64,000 nt of DNA from Didymella arachidicola (lineage: Eukaryota > Ascomycota > Dothideomycetes > Pleosporales > Didymellaceae). The notes below the pieces were generated by a model. It was given only the letters and a program-made list of their open reading frames with translations, ran no database searches and had not been told where the DNA came from. The stretch spans positions 1,178,001 through 1,242,000 of the forward strand of contig CM049989.1 in NCBI GenBank assembly GCA_016630955.3. The letters are read 5' to 3'. Shown here in pieces: positions 55,699-64,000 of this stretch. Within the stretch, counting starts at the first letter, position 1. Every line of letters starts with the position of its first letter. The translations under genes and the position numbers were made by a program.

Positions 55699-56692
55699 TC
55701 AAGGAGAAGAGTACTTGTATCCATACTGCTCTTTTGCGGCTCTGATCTTCTCCCTCAGCTCGTGCTCCTTCTCAGCAAACTCCTTATCATCCTTGAGCTT
55801 CTGCAAGTAGGTGTCGTTTCCGAATCCTGACTTGGATGGAATATTCAAGCCGCGCTGGACAGCAGGACGAGCCAAGACGCGCTCCCACCAAGCTTTGAGG
55901 CTGGGGAAGTCGTCGAGTTCGACGCCAGAGAAGCGGAGTATGTGAATCCAGCCAAAGTTTGCAATATCCGCAATGCTGAATTTGTTGCCAACCAGGTAGT
56001 CGTTGCTCTTAAGCTGTGTGTCGAGGATGCCCACCAGACGCTCAGTCTCTCCTGTGTACCTCTGCATGCCGTATGCAATGCGCTCCTTCGCGAATCGGTT
56101 GAAGTGATTGGCCTGTCCCTGCATGGGGCCGAGGCCGCCGTGCTGCCATGCCATCCATTGTTCGGCGCGAGACACATCGAGGTCGTCGGTGAAGGAGAAC
56201 TTGTGATCGGGGTCGTAGTGGCGTGTGAGGTAGGTCAGGATAGCTGCAGCTGTTAGCTTTAATTTGGTGAAAGTGTTATATGCACCTACCAAGACCTTCT
56301 TGGACTGCGAAGCCGCCCTTATCGTGATCGACAATAACCGGGATTCGGCCATTGGGACCCAGCTTAGTGAACCACTCCTCCTTCTGAATGTTCTGACTGA
56401 TGTTGATGCCCTGCCATGTGTAGTCCTTGCCGTATGCCTCCTTGAGCTCCTCCAGCAGAATCGAAGCCTTCCAGCCGTTGGGAGTACCCCAGGTAAGGAG
56501 CTCGATGCCCTTGTCCGCCTTCAGGCCCGTGGGTCGTTCTTCAGCCATTTCGGGGAGGACTTGTTGCGTTCGTCTCGTTGTAGTGTGGAATGCAGCTCGA
56601 AATTGGTGTTTAGAAGCGTGAGCGAAGCTTCGGTTGACGAGTCTAGGCAATTGGGATGTAAAAGGACGGAGTAGTGACATGAAGGTCAGCAT
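55699..56692 (-). CDS. Ure2-like glutathione S-transferase, probable mitochondrial presequence
   Basis: Exons 56692..56290 and 56243..55699 with a 46-nt intron (GTAGGT..GCTGCAG, containing GCTAAC); 315 residues. The thioredoxin-like half has TWGTPNGWKASILLEEL, GPNGRIPVIVDHD and VQEGLAILTYLTRHYD (rebuilt over the intron), the pattern of fungal Ure2/GstA-type GSTs. The helical C-terminal half has WMAWQHGGLGPMQGQ and SIADIANFGWIHILRF. These enzymes conjugate or reduce with glutathione in detoxification and redox defence. The first 45 residues are rich in Arg, Ser, His and Leu without acids (SLLRPF, RLVNRSF, FHTTTRR), like a mitochondrial import signal. An internal ATG (MAEERPTGL) would give a cytosolic form, so dual targeting by start choice is possible. 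Confidence 0.9.
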
Positions 56693-57291
56693 TCATGGAG
56701 CAATGAGGGATTATATGTGAAAGCTCCTTCCTACCATCGATGCGCTTAGAAATCGATCTATACGTCACGGTAACGGTAAGCCCGAGATTATGAGCAAGTG
56801 GGGAACGTCGCCCGCACGGAAGCATCGGCTCATTACTGCTCATAAAGGCACCGTTACAAATGCATCATTGTACCAATCCTTAACGCTCTAAATGTAAGGC
56901 TGTTTTGTAGAAAGCCAGCTAAGCGGCATCTTCCGCCGTCCACAACAAACTAGGCTCTTGTGCCGCCGAAGATGCCAGAAACAAGCTAACTCCACTTAGC
57001 CTCCTCTGCGACGCAAGAGCTGAGTAACTACTACTCGAAGTGCATCACAAACAAAGTCCCGCAAATACGAGCCATCTTTCGTACACGATCACAGTGTAGA
57101 GCCCTCAGCGCGAACATACTAAAGATTACTGATTGTTACTGCAGCTGTGCACTGCATATATCAACGCACTCGTTGTGGAACATACACAAGCCACGACAAA
57201 TCTGCAATCGTGTCGGTATGATATGGCTGCTTGGTTCTAGCATATTCCGGCTGGACAACTGCGCCGGTGATCTTGACATCGATCTGCTCAC
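56693..57291. other. Intergenic region between the GST and HAD phosphatase genes
   Basis: About 600 bp; GST promoter on the left and phosphatase 3' flank on the right. No other feature seen. Confidence 0.5.
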
Positions 57292-58374
57292 CTACAGGAT
57301 GTCCACAGGCTTGACAAACACCCAATTTTTGTCCGCCGTTACTTCCCGTCCATTGGCAATCTGCGCAGCAGTGTTGTTACGGATCTCGCCCCTAATTTTC
57401 TCCAAGTATGCGTCTTTGCGGTTCACCCAGAGATGAATGCCACCCTTCGCGGTATCCACGCCGTGGAAGAGCATGTAACTGTCCGAGCCAGGAGTATCTC
57501 CGGCCGCCAGGACTGGACGCTTCCATTCATCAATGTAGGTCAGAATTGCAGCCCACTTGCCTGCAAACCATGTCGCGGGCGTCCAAAGGTACGAGCCAAA
57601 CACCAGGTCTAGGTACACCTCTGGATCGTAGGTTCCGTCGATGATCTCCTTCCGGGCATTGGTCAAGTACCCAGTCGTTGCGTTCTTATGCAAAGTCTGT
57701 ACCCCAATAACTTGCTTGGGCGGCACGTTGTAGCCATACTTGGGATCGCTGGCGACAAAACGGACGAGGTCCTCGTGGGCGGCACTGATGACATAAACAT
57801 CGATTCCGTTGTCCATCAAAGCGTTGTAGAGCTCGGCCTGGCCTCGGAAAACCTGAGGTGTGTTGACTGTAGAATTTGCGACCTCGTCGCCATCCCAGTA
57901 TTGCGTGGGAATAGTCGAGTTGAGGTCCATGAGCTCATCGACGTAGCCTTTCAACTCGCGCAAGGTGAACCCTGACCAGATCTGGGCGATCCAAGGGTAG
58001 CAGATGAAGTCGTCATCTTCACACAAACGGAGGTAATAGCTGTAAAGAGTCTCAGTGAAGTTGGCGGTGTCCTTGAAGTCGATCAGCTTCAGCGAAGGAT
58101 CCAGGTTGTCACGAGTCAGAATGCCGCGGTTCTCGAGGAACGGAAGTAGGGACTCTTCCAGGTCGTATCGATAGCTTGTGTTGTCCATGTCAAATACCGC
58201 ATAGTTGCTCTGATTCGCGTTCTTGACAATCATGTCGCTAAGGGCTCTTGATGCATTGGCTGGCCAGTATTTGAAATCGATTCTTGTCGCATTGGGGGGC
58301 GTGTTGTAGTTGGGGGCAGCACGGACAGCGAGCCAGAAGGCGGCCGATACAGCTAAAGAGTTCTTGAGGTGCAT
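57292..58374 (-). CDS. Secreted HAD-superfamily phosphatase
   Basis: 360 residues, single exon, ATG 58374. A signal peptide covers about residues 1-19 (LAVSAAFWLAVRAAP). HAD motif I is VFDMDNT (about residue 62; nucleophile first Asp), motif II is YVISAAH (about 195), and motif IV is LAAGDTPGSD (about 295). Several N-glycosylation sequons (NAS, NQS, NFT, NST, NNT) fit secretion. The closest style I know is the phosphorylcholine phosphatase-like group described from Pseudomonas, which also uses an FDxDNT motif, so a role in scavenging phosphate or choline from outside is plausible but not shown. No intron or lesion. Confidence 0.85.
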   Translation of the reverse strand: MHLKNSLAVSAAFWLAVRAAPNYNTPPNATRIDFKYWPANASRALSDMIVKNANQSNYAVFDMDNTSYRYDLEESLLPFLENRGILTRDNLDPSLKLIDFKDTANFTETLYSYYLRLCEDDDFICYPWIAQIWSGFTLRELKGYVDELMDLNSTIPTQYWDGDEVANSTVNTPQVFRGQAELYNALMDNGIDVYVISAAHEDLVRFVASDPKYGYNVPPKQVIGVQTLHKNATTGYLTNARKEIIDGTYDPEVYLDLVFGSYLWTPATWFAGKWAAILTYIDEWKRPVLAAGDTPGSDSYMLFHGVDTAKGGIHLWVNRKDAYLEKIRGEIRNNTAAQIANGREVTADKNWVFVKPVDIL

Positions 58375-59283
58375 GGTGGGCTCAGAGGACGACTAAAGTG
58401 AACAATGGATCATCAGCGTGCTAAGACACAGGCTTTGTATTAATGGCGATTGCTCTTCCCGCATTGATGAGTCCAAGGACTTCGTGAAAATTTTTTGTAA
58501 TTCAGCTCCAGCCGGATAGCAATCGGTGTCGTTAATTACCAATTTACGAGTATCACCGACAAAGCGGCGGGGAGGCTCTCCACACTTCCCACACTTGGTC
58601 CGCGGAAGAGGAGCATGTCAGATTGTGCGACATGATAGGGCAGAGGCTTGCCAGATTGGGCATGAGCTCGCGTGAGCACCTACACTCAGTCCTTGCGCGA
58701 AGTGGTGACATTTTCCAGGGCTCCGAGCCACACAGTGCCTTCTCGTACGCTTCGAACAGGTTCATGCGAGTAGTGCTGTCTGGATACTCCTGTAGGGAAG
58801 GCGTTGCGCTGCAACGACCGTGCCTGCTTCGCGAGCACAGGGCGCCGCGCATCACGATTCCTTGGGACCCAGTGGGTCGATAAGCAACCTCGAGCGATCT
58901 CGGGGGCTCTGCAGTGAGACTGTTTCTTAGCATAGCCATACTGCTGAACAACTTCTCACAAGAGAAGCTCTTGTTTACCGATGATATGCAATGATGAGGA
59001 CAAACCTGTGCGGTGTGTGGCACGTCGCCACCCGGCCTACGTCAACGATTTGCGGCCGTAAGCATCTCACAGTAACGATGAACACGCAGCCTCTAGACAT
59101 CTAATGTCCCGATACTGATATGGGACTCGACATCAGAACGCGTTTATACGGCATATATCTGTTCCGCGATCTTGAAGCGCTGTTCTATGCACTATAAGAA
59201 TGTGAGCCATCCCGGATGAGCATCTCAGCACTGGCCGAATACTACGCTACGTTCATCATCAATACATCTTTCCGTTACTCACC
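58375..59283. other. Intergenic region upstream of the HAD phosphatase gene
   Basis: 0.9 kb between divergent genes. A 156-codon minus-strand frame at 58553-59023 is Cys/Ser-rich but has no signal peptide or domain; I do not count it as a gene. Confidence 0.45.
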
Positions 59284-59490
59284 ATGTGTTGCAGACGCAA
59301 TCAGTCACACCGCATCCCCCAAGCCGTGCTCTCGAATCAGACCTGGCAGCCTTTGAGGTGCACAGCTAGAAGACAAGAACGCCGCAAGCTCCGAGCACTC
59401 GCAATCCACAGCTTGCCGGTCCTCGAGAAAGAGACAGAACTGAGAAATAGTACCTTGCAAATCCACGGGACCGAATATCAGCCTCGCAAA

Positions 59491-59876
59491 ATGGCTGGCA
59501 TCCTTGTTATGGGTGTTGCCCTCGGTCTCCAGGAGGGCGGCAAGAAGATCAAAGAGAAGCGAGATGAGCGAAAGGCAAAGAAGGCTGCTCTAGTAAGTCT
59601 CAGACTTTGGTTTCAGTCCTAGAATGGTACTAAGCCCGGTGATAGGCAGCTCAGATGCATCAGCCCGCGGAGTCCTCTTCATCCGGAGCTGTGGGCAGCG
59701 GCTCCATACGATGGGAATCCAGGCCAAAGAGGAAGAGCGAGGAATCTCGAAAAGAGCAACAGCGTGGCATATTCAGCTCTGAGAGACTCCACGAAGAGGA
59801 CGCACCGCCAAGCTACGAAGAAGTAGCGCGACCGACTTACGAGGAAGCCACACGTAGTGACCAACGCAGAGCTTGA
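59491..59876 (+). CDS. Small PPxY-motif protein, unknown function
   Basis: Exons 59491..59592 and 59646..59876 with a 53-nt intron (GTAAGT..GATAG); 110 residues. I chose ATG 59491 (MAGILVMGVALGLQEG) because the sequence before it is Arg/Gln-rich and looks untranslated; an ATG at 59284 in the same frame would give 179 residues. The N-terminus is a short hydrophobic stretch followed by a strongly charged Lys/Arg/Glu helix (KKIKEKRDERKAKK). The C-terminus has a PPxY motif (PPSYEEVARP) and then PTYEEATR, a near repeat. PPxY binds WW domains such as those of Rsp5/Nedd4 ubiquitin ligases, so an adaptor or substrate role is possible. I do not recognise a named family. Confidence 0.65.
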
Positions 59877-60626
59877 GTAAAGTGCATCATTATCGTTGTT
59901 TTCGATCGAAATACTTGACCATGTTTACCTGTCTGCCATATATTCCGCACTCTCGTTTTAGCAAGCATTCTTGTTCTCATCGGTTTGTCTTTGTCCATGC
60001 TCCTGGAGTCAGTCAATATATTACCTTCTACCTCGGTCAGCAATGTCGCGTTTCGAGCTTGCGATTCGGCCTCCTTTGTGGCTCAGTACGAACTATCCTC
60101 ACGAATAGCTGAGCTGTAAACCACCTATCTGGTGCATGCGCAATCTCCAAGTGGCTCGGCTTGACGGTGGACAGGCACCGCAGCGTGACCAGACCCCTTC
60201 GCATCATACTACCTAGGTAACACAGAGCCCAACACCACGCAAACGGATTGCCACGCACGTGGAACGCACGTATAATAGCTCTTGTGACCCTTCAGGCTCG
60301 TTACACAGGTGGTCGAGCCGAGAAATGCAGCAATCGTTCCGACCGCATTGGGATGTCCTATGCATTCCTGCCCGGTTCGGAAGTCCCATTTTGTTCCTAC
60401 TCCCACTTGAGCGCACATCAGGCTCATGATGCGCACGAGGACAGATTTTAGTACGCCGCTCGCGGCTCCCATTACATTGCGCGCGTGCTAAGGTACCTTA
60501 TAACTTCTCCCACTTCCCCACATTCTCCTACCTTCTTCATTCCACCACATACACGTCGACTCCACTCCCTGCCAATTCAACACCCCTTACTTCAACCTTA
60601 TACCTTAATCTGAACAAGCTTTCAAT
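59877..60626. promoter_or_regulatory. Upstream region of the sugar transporter gene
   Basis: 750 bp without a gene. Just before the transporter start the strand is pyrimidine-rich (CTTCTCCCACTTCCCC and similar near 60507-60560), typical of fungal leaders. I cannot confirm specific carbon-repressor sites. Confidence 0.45.
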
Positions 60627-62767
60627 ATGCCCGGCTGGGCTCCCTCTGCCAATCGCAGCGGCGCTCTCGATCGTGTCGAGGCGCCGGTCACTCTGCGCGG
60701 TTACCTTCTTTGCGTCTTCGCTGCCTTTGGAGGGTAAGTCATCACACAAGATTCAGTCAAGATTATTCACTGACTCTTCCAGTATCCTTTTTGGATATGA
60801 CAGCGGTTACATCAGCGGTGTGCTGGCGATGAACGCCTTTAAGCAGCAATTCGGCAGTAAGTGAACACGGCCTCTCAGGTTGCAAGAGAAGTCGACTGTA
60901 AGCCATACATACACGGGCTTTTGGTAGGCAGCCAACAGAGCTATATGAGACCCATACGGCTGCGTACTCGTCTTGAAGACTGCAATACCTCTACTCTTAC
61001 AGCCGGTGTTTCTTGCAACAAGAGCGACAGCATGCCTTGGGGGTTGAACGAACTGACCAAACAGGCATATCCACCGCAACAGACGCCTACAATGGCCGCC
61101 TTTATCAGACTTGGGAGAAGTCTCTCATTGTCTCAATCTTGTCCGCTGGCAGTAAGTACCTTTCATACCGTTCGTCAGTGGTATCTAACGCCCTTCAAGC
61201 CTTCTTTGGCGCTCTCTTCGCCGGCTCGCTCGCCGACTGGATTGGACGTCGCGTGACGATCATTTCAGGTTGCGGCGTCTTCATTATTGGTGTGATCCTC
61301 CAGGTCGCATCATCCAATGTTCCTCTCCTTGTCGCCGGACGCTTGATTGCAGGCATTGGAGTCGGGTTTGTCAGTGCGGTCATCATTCTTTACATGAGTG
61401 AGGTGGCGCCCAAGTCTGTGCGAGGAGCCATCGTGTCCGGATACCAGTTCTGTATCACCATTGGACTGCTGCTTGCCGCCGTCGTTGACAACTCTACCCT
61501 GAACCGCATGGACTCGGGATCTTACCGTATTCCAATCGCCATCCAGTTTGCATGGGCTTTAATCCTAGGCACTGGTCTATTTCTACTTCCAGAGGTATGC
61601 TAGTTCTCCTTGAACTTAATATGTATAGTACGACTGACCCTTGCTTTTAGTCTCCTCGCTGGTACGTTGCTCGCAACCGTCTTGAGGATGCCGCCAAGTC
61701 TCTGAGCAGGCTGCGCGGCCAGCCTGCCGACTCCGACTACGTCAAGGATGAGCTCGCTGAGCTTGAGGCCAACTATCAACTCGAGTTGAAGAACATGCAA
61801 GGCGGTTGGCTCAGCTGCTTCACCGGTGGATGGAGCTCGCCCAACAGCAACCTCCGTCGTGTCATTCTTGGCATGGCTCTCCAGATGATGCAGCAATGGA
61901 CTGGTGTAAACTTTGGTAAGCTAAGAGCACTGGAACATCTCGCAAGTCCCGCTAATAGCCTTCACAGTCTTCTACTACGGTACCACATTCTTCAAGACGG
62001 TCGGCCTCAAGAACGCTTTCGTCATTTCCATGATCACCACAGCTGTCAACGTTGGCTCTACACCACTTTCCTTTTGGACTGTCGAGAGGTTCGGTCGCCG
62101 TATGCTCCTAATCTACGGAGCTGTGGGTATGCTAGTCTGCGAATTCGTCATAGCCATCGTCGGTACCGTCGATGAGGGCAGCCGGGCAGCTTCCATCTGC
62201 CTTATCGTCTTCACCTGCTTCTACATCTTCTTCTTTGCCTCTACCTGGGGTCCGGCCGCGTGGGTGGTGATTGGTGAGATCTTCTCTCTCCCGATCCGCG
62301 CAAAGGGCGTCGCGCTGTCCACTGCTTCCAACTGGTATGTTCATCTTGGCGACATCTACGAAGAGTCCCGACACTAACACCCACAGGTTTTGGAACTTCG
62401 TTATTGGCTTTATCACACGTAAGTATTTCTTCCAATGCCCATCTGTCTCAAAGCTCACCCGGTTGCAGCTTACATGATCGACGAACAGTACGGCAACCTG
62501 AAGACCAAAGTTTTCTTTGTCTGGGGCGCGACCTGCACTGCCTGCGTCGTATTTGCCTACTTCCTGGTTCCTGAGACGAAAGGTCTGTCTCTCGAGCAGG
62601 TCGACAACATGCTAAAGGAGACTACTCCCCGTAATTCCGCCAAGTGGGTCCCTCACTCGACCTTTGCTGATCATGGCGAAACCACCTCTCTCGAGTCCAC
62701 TGATAAGATCGGTGCTCGTGCTCGCCATCAAGAAGACGTTGCTCGGATTAATGGTGGGGTCAGATGA
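60627..62767 (+). CDS. MFS sugar (hexose) transporter
   Basis: Eight exons: 60627..60733, 60783..60856, 61065..61151, 61200..61594, 61651..61915, 61968..62334, 62387..62418 and 62469..62767; 1626 nt, 541 residues. Splicing rebuilds the sugar-porter marks: GYDSGYISGV in helix 1, GSLADWIGRRVTI after helix 2, GRLIAGIGVG and PKSVRGAIVSGYQ in the N half, PESPRWYVAR at the loop after helix 6, QQWTGVNFVFYYGTTFF in helix 7, ERFGRR, and PETKGLSLEQVD after helix 12. Twelve membrane helices are expected. It is close in style to high-affinity fungal glucose transporters at the plasma membrane, and lacks the long C-terminal tail of glucose sensors. Introns are 48-56 nt except intron 2 at 208 nt; exon 7 has only 32 nt. 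Confidence 0.93.
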
Positions 62768-63476
62768 TCTCATGTTCTGCTTCACGATGAGACAACTGTA
62801 CATATGCGACTCGTGTACCACGTCTGTGGCACCGACGATGGATATGGGTGGCTTTCTCTTCGAGTGTCGCGTTTTTCAGTTCCACTTTCCTTTTGTTTGT
62901 CTTTTGCCGATGTTTGCTGGCTTGTCCACCGCTTGCCCATGGGCAGTGGCACCTGAAATCCTTGATAAGCATCTCACGATCGATGCATGTTCTGAGGATA
63001 CAATTTGCAAACATAGTTAGCGACGTCAACATAGCTTTGATCTTTGACAAGTTCTCATTTCACTCGCCTCGCTCAGTACTCGATCGCCTCTATTTGTGCG
63101 TCACACTTGCCTTCATCACGAGGGATTGTGTCTCAGTTCATTGTTTGTATTCAGCTACAGCTACTCCACACTAAGGGGAGAGGGTCGGCAATCATCGCCA
63201 CGCAATGCTACGCTCACTATGCCTTTTTAATACAACCCTGACAAGAACCGCAGAGCCAGAAGTGAGATCGTCGCAATAGGAAATCCAGCCAGAGATGTGA
63301 GACAGTATGGTACAAAAGCCGCTCAAGAACGCCCAGATACCCCGATGCCGAACCTATCCGTATGTATGTATCCTAGGAATCATAAACAATACCCGAACGA
63401 CACTTTTGCGTTCGCGACGCCCTAATGCGCCTTCTTCTACGCGCTTTGTCCCGCTTTTCCGTGCGCGCCGATGTGA
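62768..63476. other. Intergenic region between convergent transporter and acidic-protein genes
   Basis: About 700 bp between two 3' ends. No feature beyond untranslated sequence. Confidence 0.5.
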
Positions 63477-64000
63477 CTAACATGAGGAGTCGTCGCACTC
63501 GTACAACGTGCATTCGTCCCTGCGCTCGAGTATCTCCAGCATGTGATCAAAGATTTCAACGCCGTCGTCATCGTCATTGTTGGCACCCATATCTTCGTCT
63601 TCGCTCTGGTCTTCGTCTTCGTCGAGCCGTCGTCGAGCGGTCGGGGTTCGATCACCCTCTGATTGTGAGGCGTCGTTCTCTGACTCGAAACCGCTGTCAT
63701 CGCCTGAGAAGCTGACCATCTCCTGTGCACCGGCATGGGTGTCAGAGGGGGAGGATGAGACGCTGACTTCGTCGCCATCCGTGACGCCATGCCAGCTTTG
63801 CTCACCGTCATCATCATCATCGGCGTCGTCTCCGTCCTCATTATTGGCATCGCTGTCGTCGTCAGGCTCTGTGTCCCCTCCTTGGTTGTAGCCACCAAAG
63901 GCAGGGCCGCCGAGGAACGGTCCTGAAGCCGGGGTAGCATAGGCAAACGCTGCAGCGTTGCTTGCACGAGTAACAGAGCGTTGACTGGGACGACTGGTAA
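63477..64000 (-). CDS. C-terminal part of an acidic protein, continues past the right edge
   Basis: The minus-strand frame ending with a stop at 63477 is open all the way to the window edge (about 174 codons), so this is the end of a longer gene. The visible part begins with Ala/Gly/Pro-rich sequence (ATPASGPFLGGPAFGG), then long Asp/Glu/Ser tracts (EPDDDSDANNEDGDD, DEDEDQSEDEDMG), and finishes with a better-ordered tail VEIFDHMLEILERRDECTLYECDDSSC. Acidic tracts of this type are common in nuclear and chromatin proteins, but I recognise no family. A GTGAGC at about 63819 could be an intron donor, so the exact exon is uncertain. Confidence 0.6.
   Translation of the reverse strand, partial: TSRPSQRSVTRASNAAAFAYATPASGPFLGGPAFGGYNQGGDTEPDDDSDANNEDGDDADDDDDGEQSWHGVTDGDEVSVSSSPSDTHAGAQEMVSFSGDDSGFESENDASQSEGDRTPTARRRLDEDEDQSEDEDMGANNDDDDGVEIFDHMLEILERRDECTLYECDDSSC

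Noticed and set aside
58553..59023. Cys/Ser-rich 156-codon minus-strand frame, considered as a small secreted protein
   Set aside because: No signal peptide, irregular Cys spacing and no codon bias; probably chance.

Overview
The window looks like nuclear DNA of a filamentous ascomycete (Pezizomycotina). Genes are split by short introns of about 45-60 nt with GT..AG ends and CTGAC or CTAAC branch sites. The gene set is typical of moulds: a DIM-2-type DNA methyltransferase, the SconB/Met30 sulfur F-box protein, Atg17, a Grg-1/CCG-1 homologue and a LaeA-like methyltransferase. Fungal pogo-like transposons carry mutations like those left by repeat-induced point mutation (RIP). A dothideomycete (Pleosporales-like) source is my guess from protein style; it is not proven by the sequence.

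Layout. 0-4 kb: DIM-2-type cytosine-5 DNA methyltransferase (minus strand), complete except for one in-frame TAA between the BAH region and the catalytic domain. 4.7-6.1 kb: DUF3431 membrane protein. 7.4-13.3 kb: transposon block with three related, full-length but dead pogo-like elements, each flanked by TA. The third (9586-13282) has the second (9674-11507) inserted inside it. An intron-containing tRNA-Val(AAC) gene lies between the first element and the nest. 14.1-16.7 kb: VTC4-type polyphosphate polymerase. 19.2-20.6 kb: GH5 glucanase that has lost its start codon and carries an in-frame stop. 20.7-22.1 kb: type II membrane glycosyltransferase. 23.1-24.7 kb: Atg17. 25.7-27.9 kb: SconB/Met30. 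29.7-33.5 kb: divergent pair of LaeA-like methyltransferase and cytochrome P450 sharing a promoter region that contains a CA/CAGA microsatellite.

33.5-39.2 kb is gene-poor. Then come a HAL4/HAL5-like kinase (39.2-41.4), a short-chain dehydrogenase lacking the classical YxxxK (43.1-43.9), EMC1 (44.3-47.3), an Rsr1/Krev-1-like GTPase with a 10-nt exon (49.0-49.9), the Grg-1 homologue (52.7), a MARVEL-type four-helix membrane protein (54.2-54.8), a Ure2-like glutathione S-transferase with a probable mitochondrial presequence (55.7-56.7), a secreted HAD phosphatase (57.3-58.4), a small PPxY protein (59.5-59.9), a sugar transporter with eight exons (60.6-62.8) and the acidic C-terminus of a gene running off the right edge.

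The genes do not form one pathway; most are independent housekeeping or nutrient-response genes. The most interesting theme is genome defence and decay: a DNA methyltransferase broken by one codon, close to a nested transposon block whose transposases are disabled largely by TGG-to-TAG changes, plus a decayed glucanase gene. All exon joins were made by hand from splice signals and reading frame, and each reconstructed CDS length is a multiple of three.
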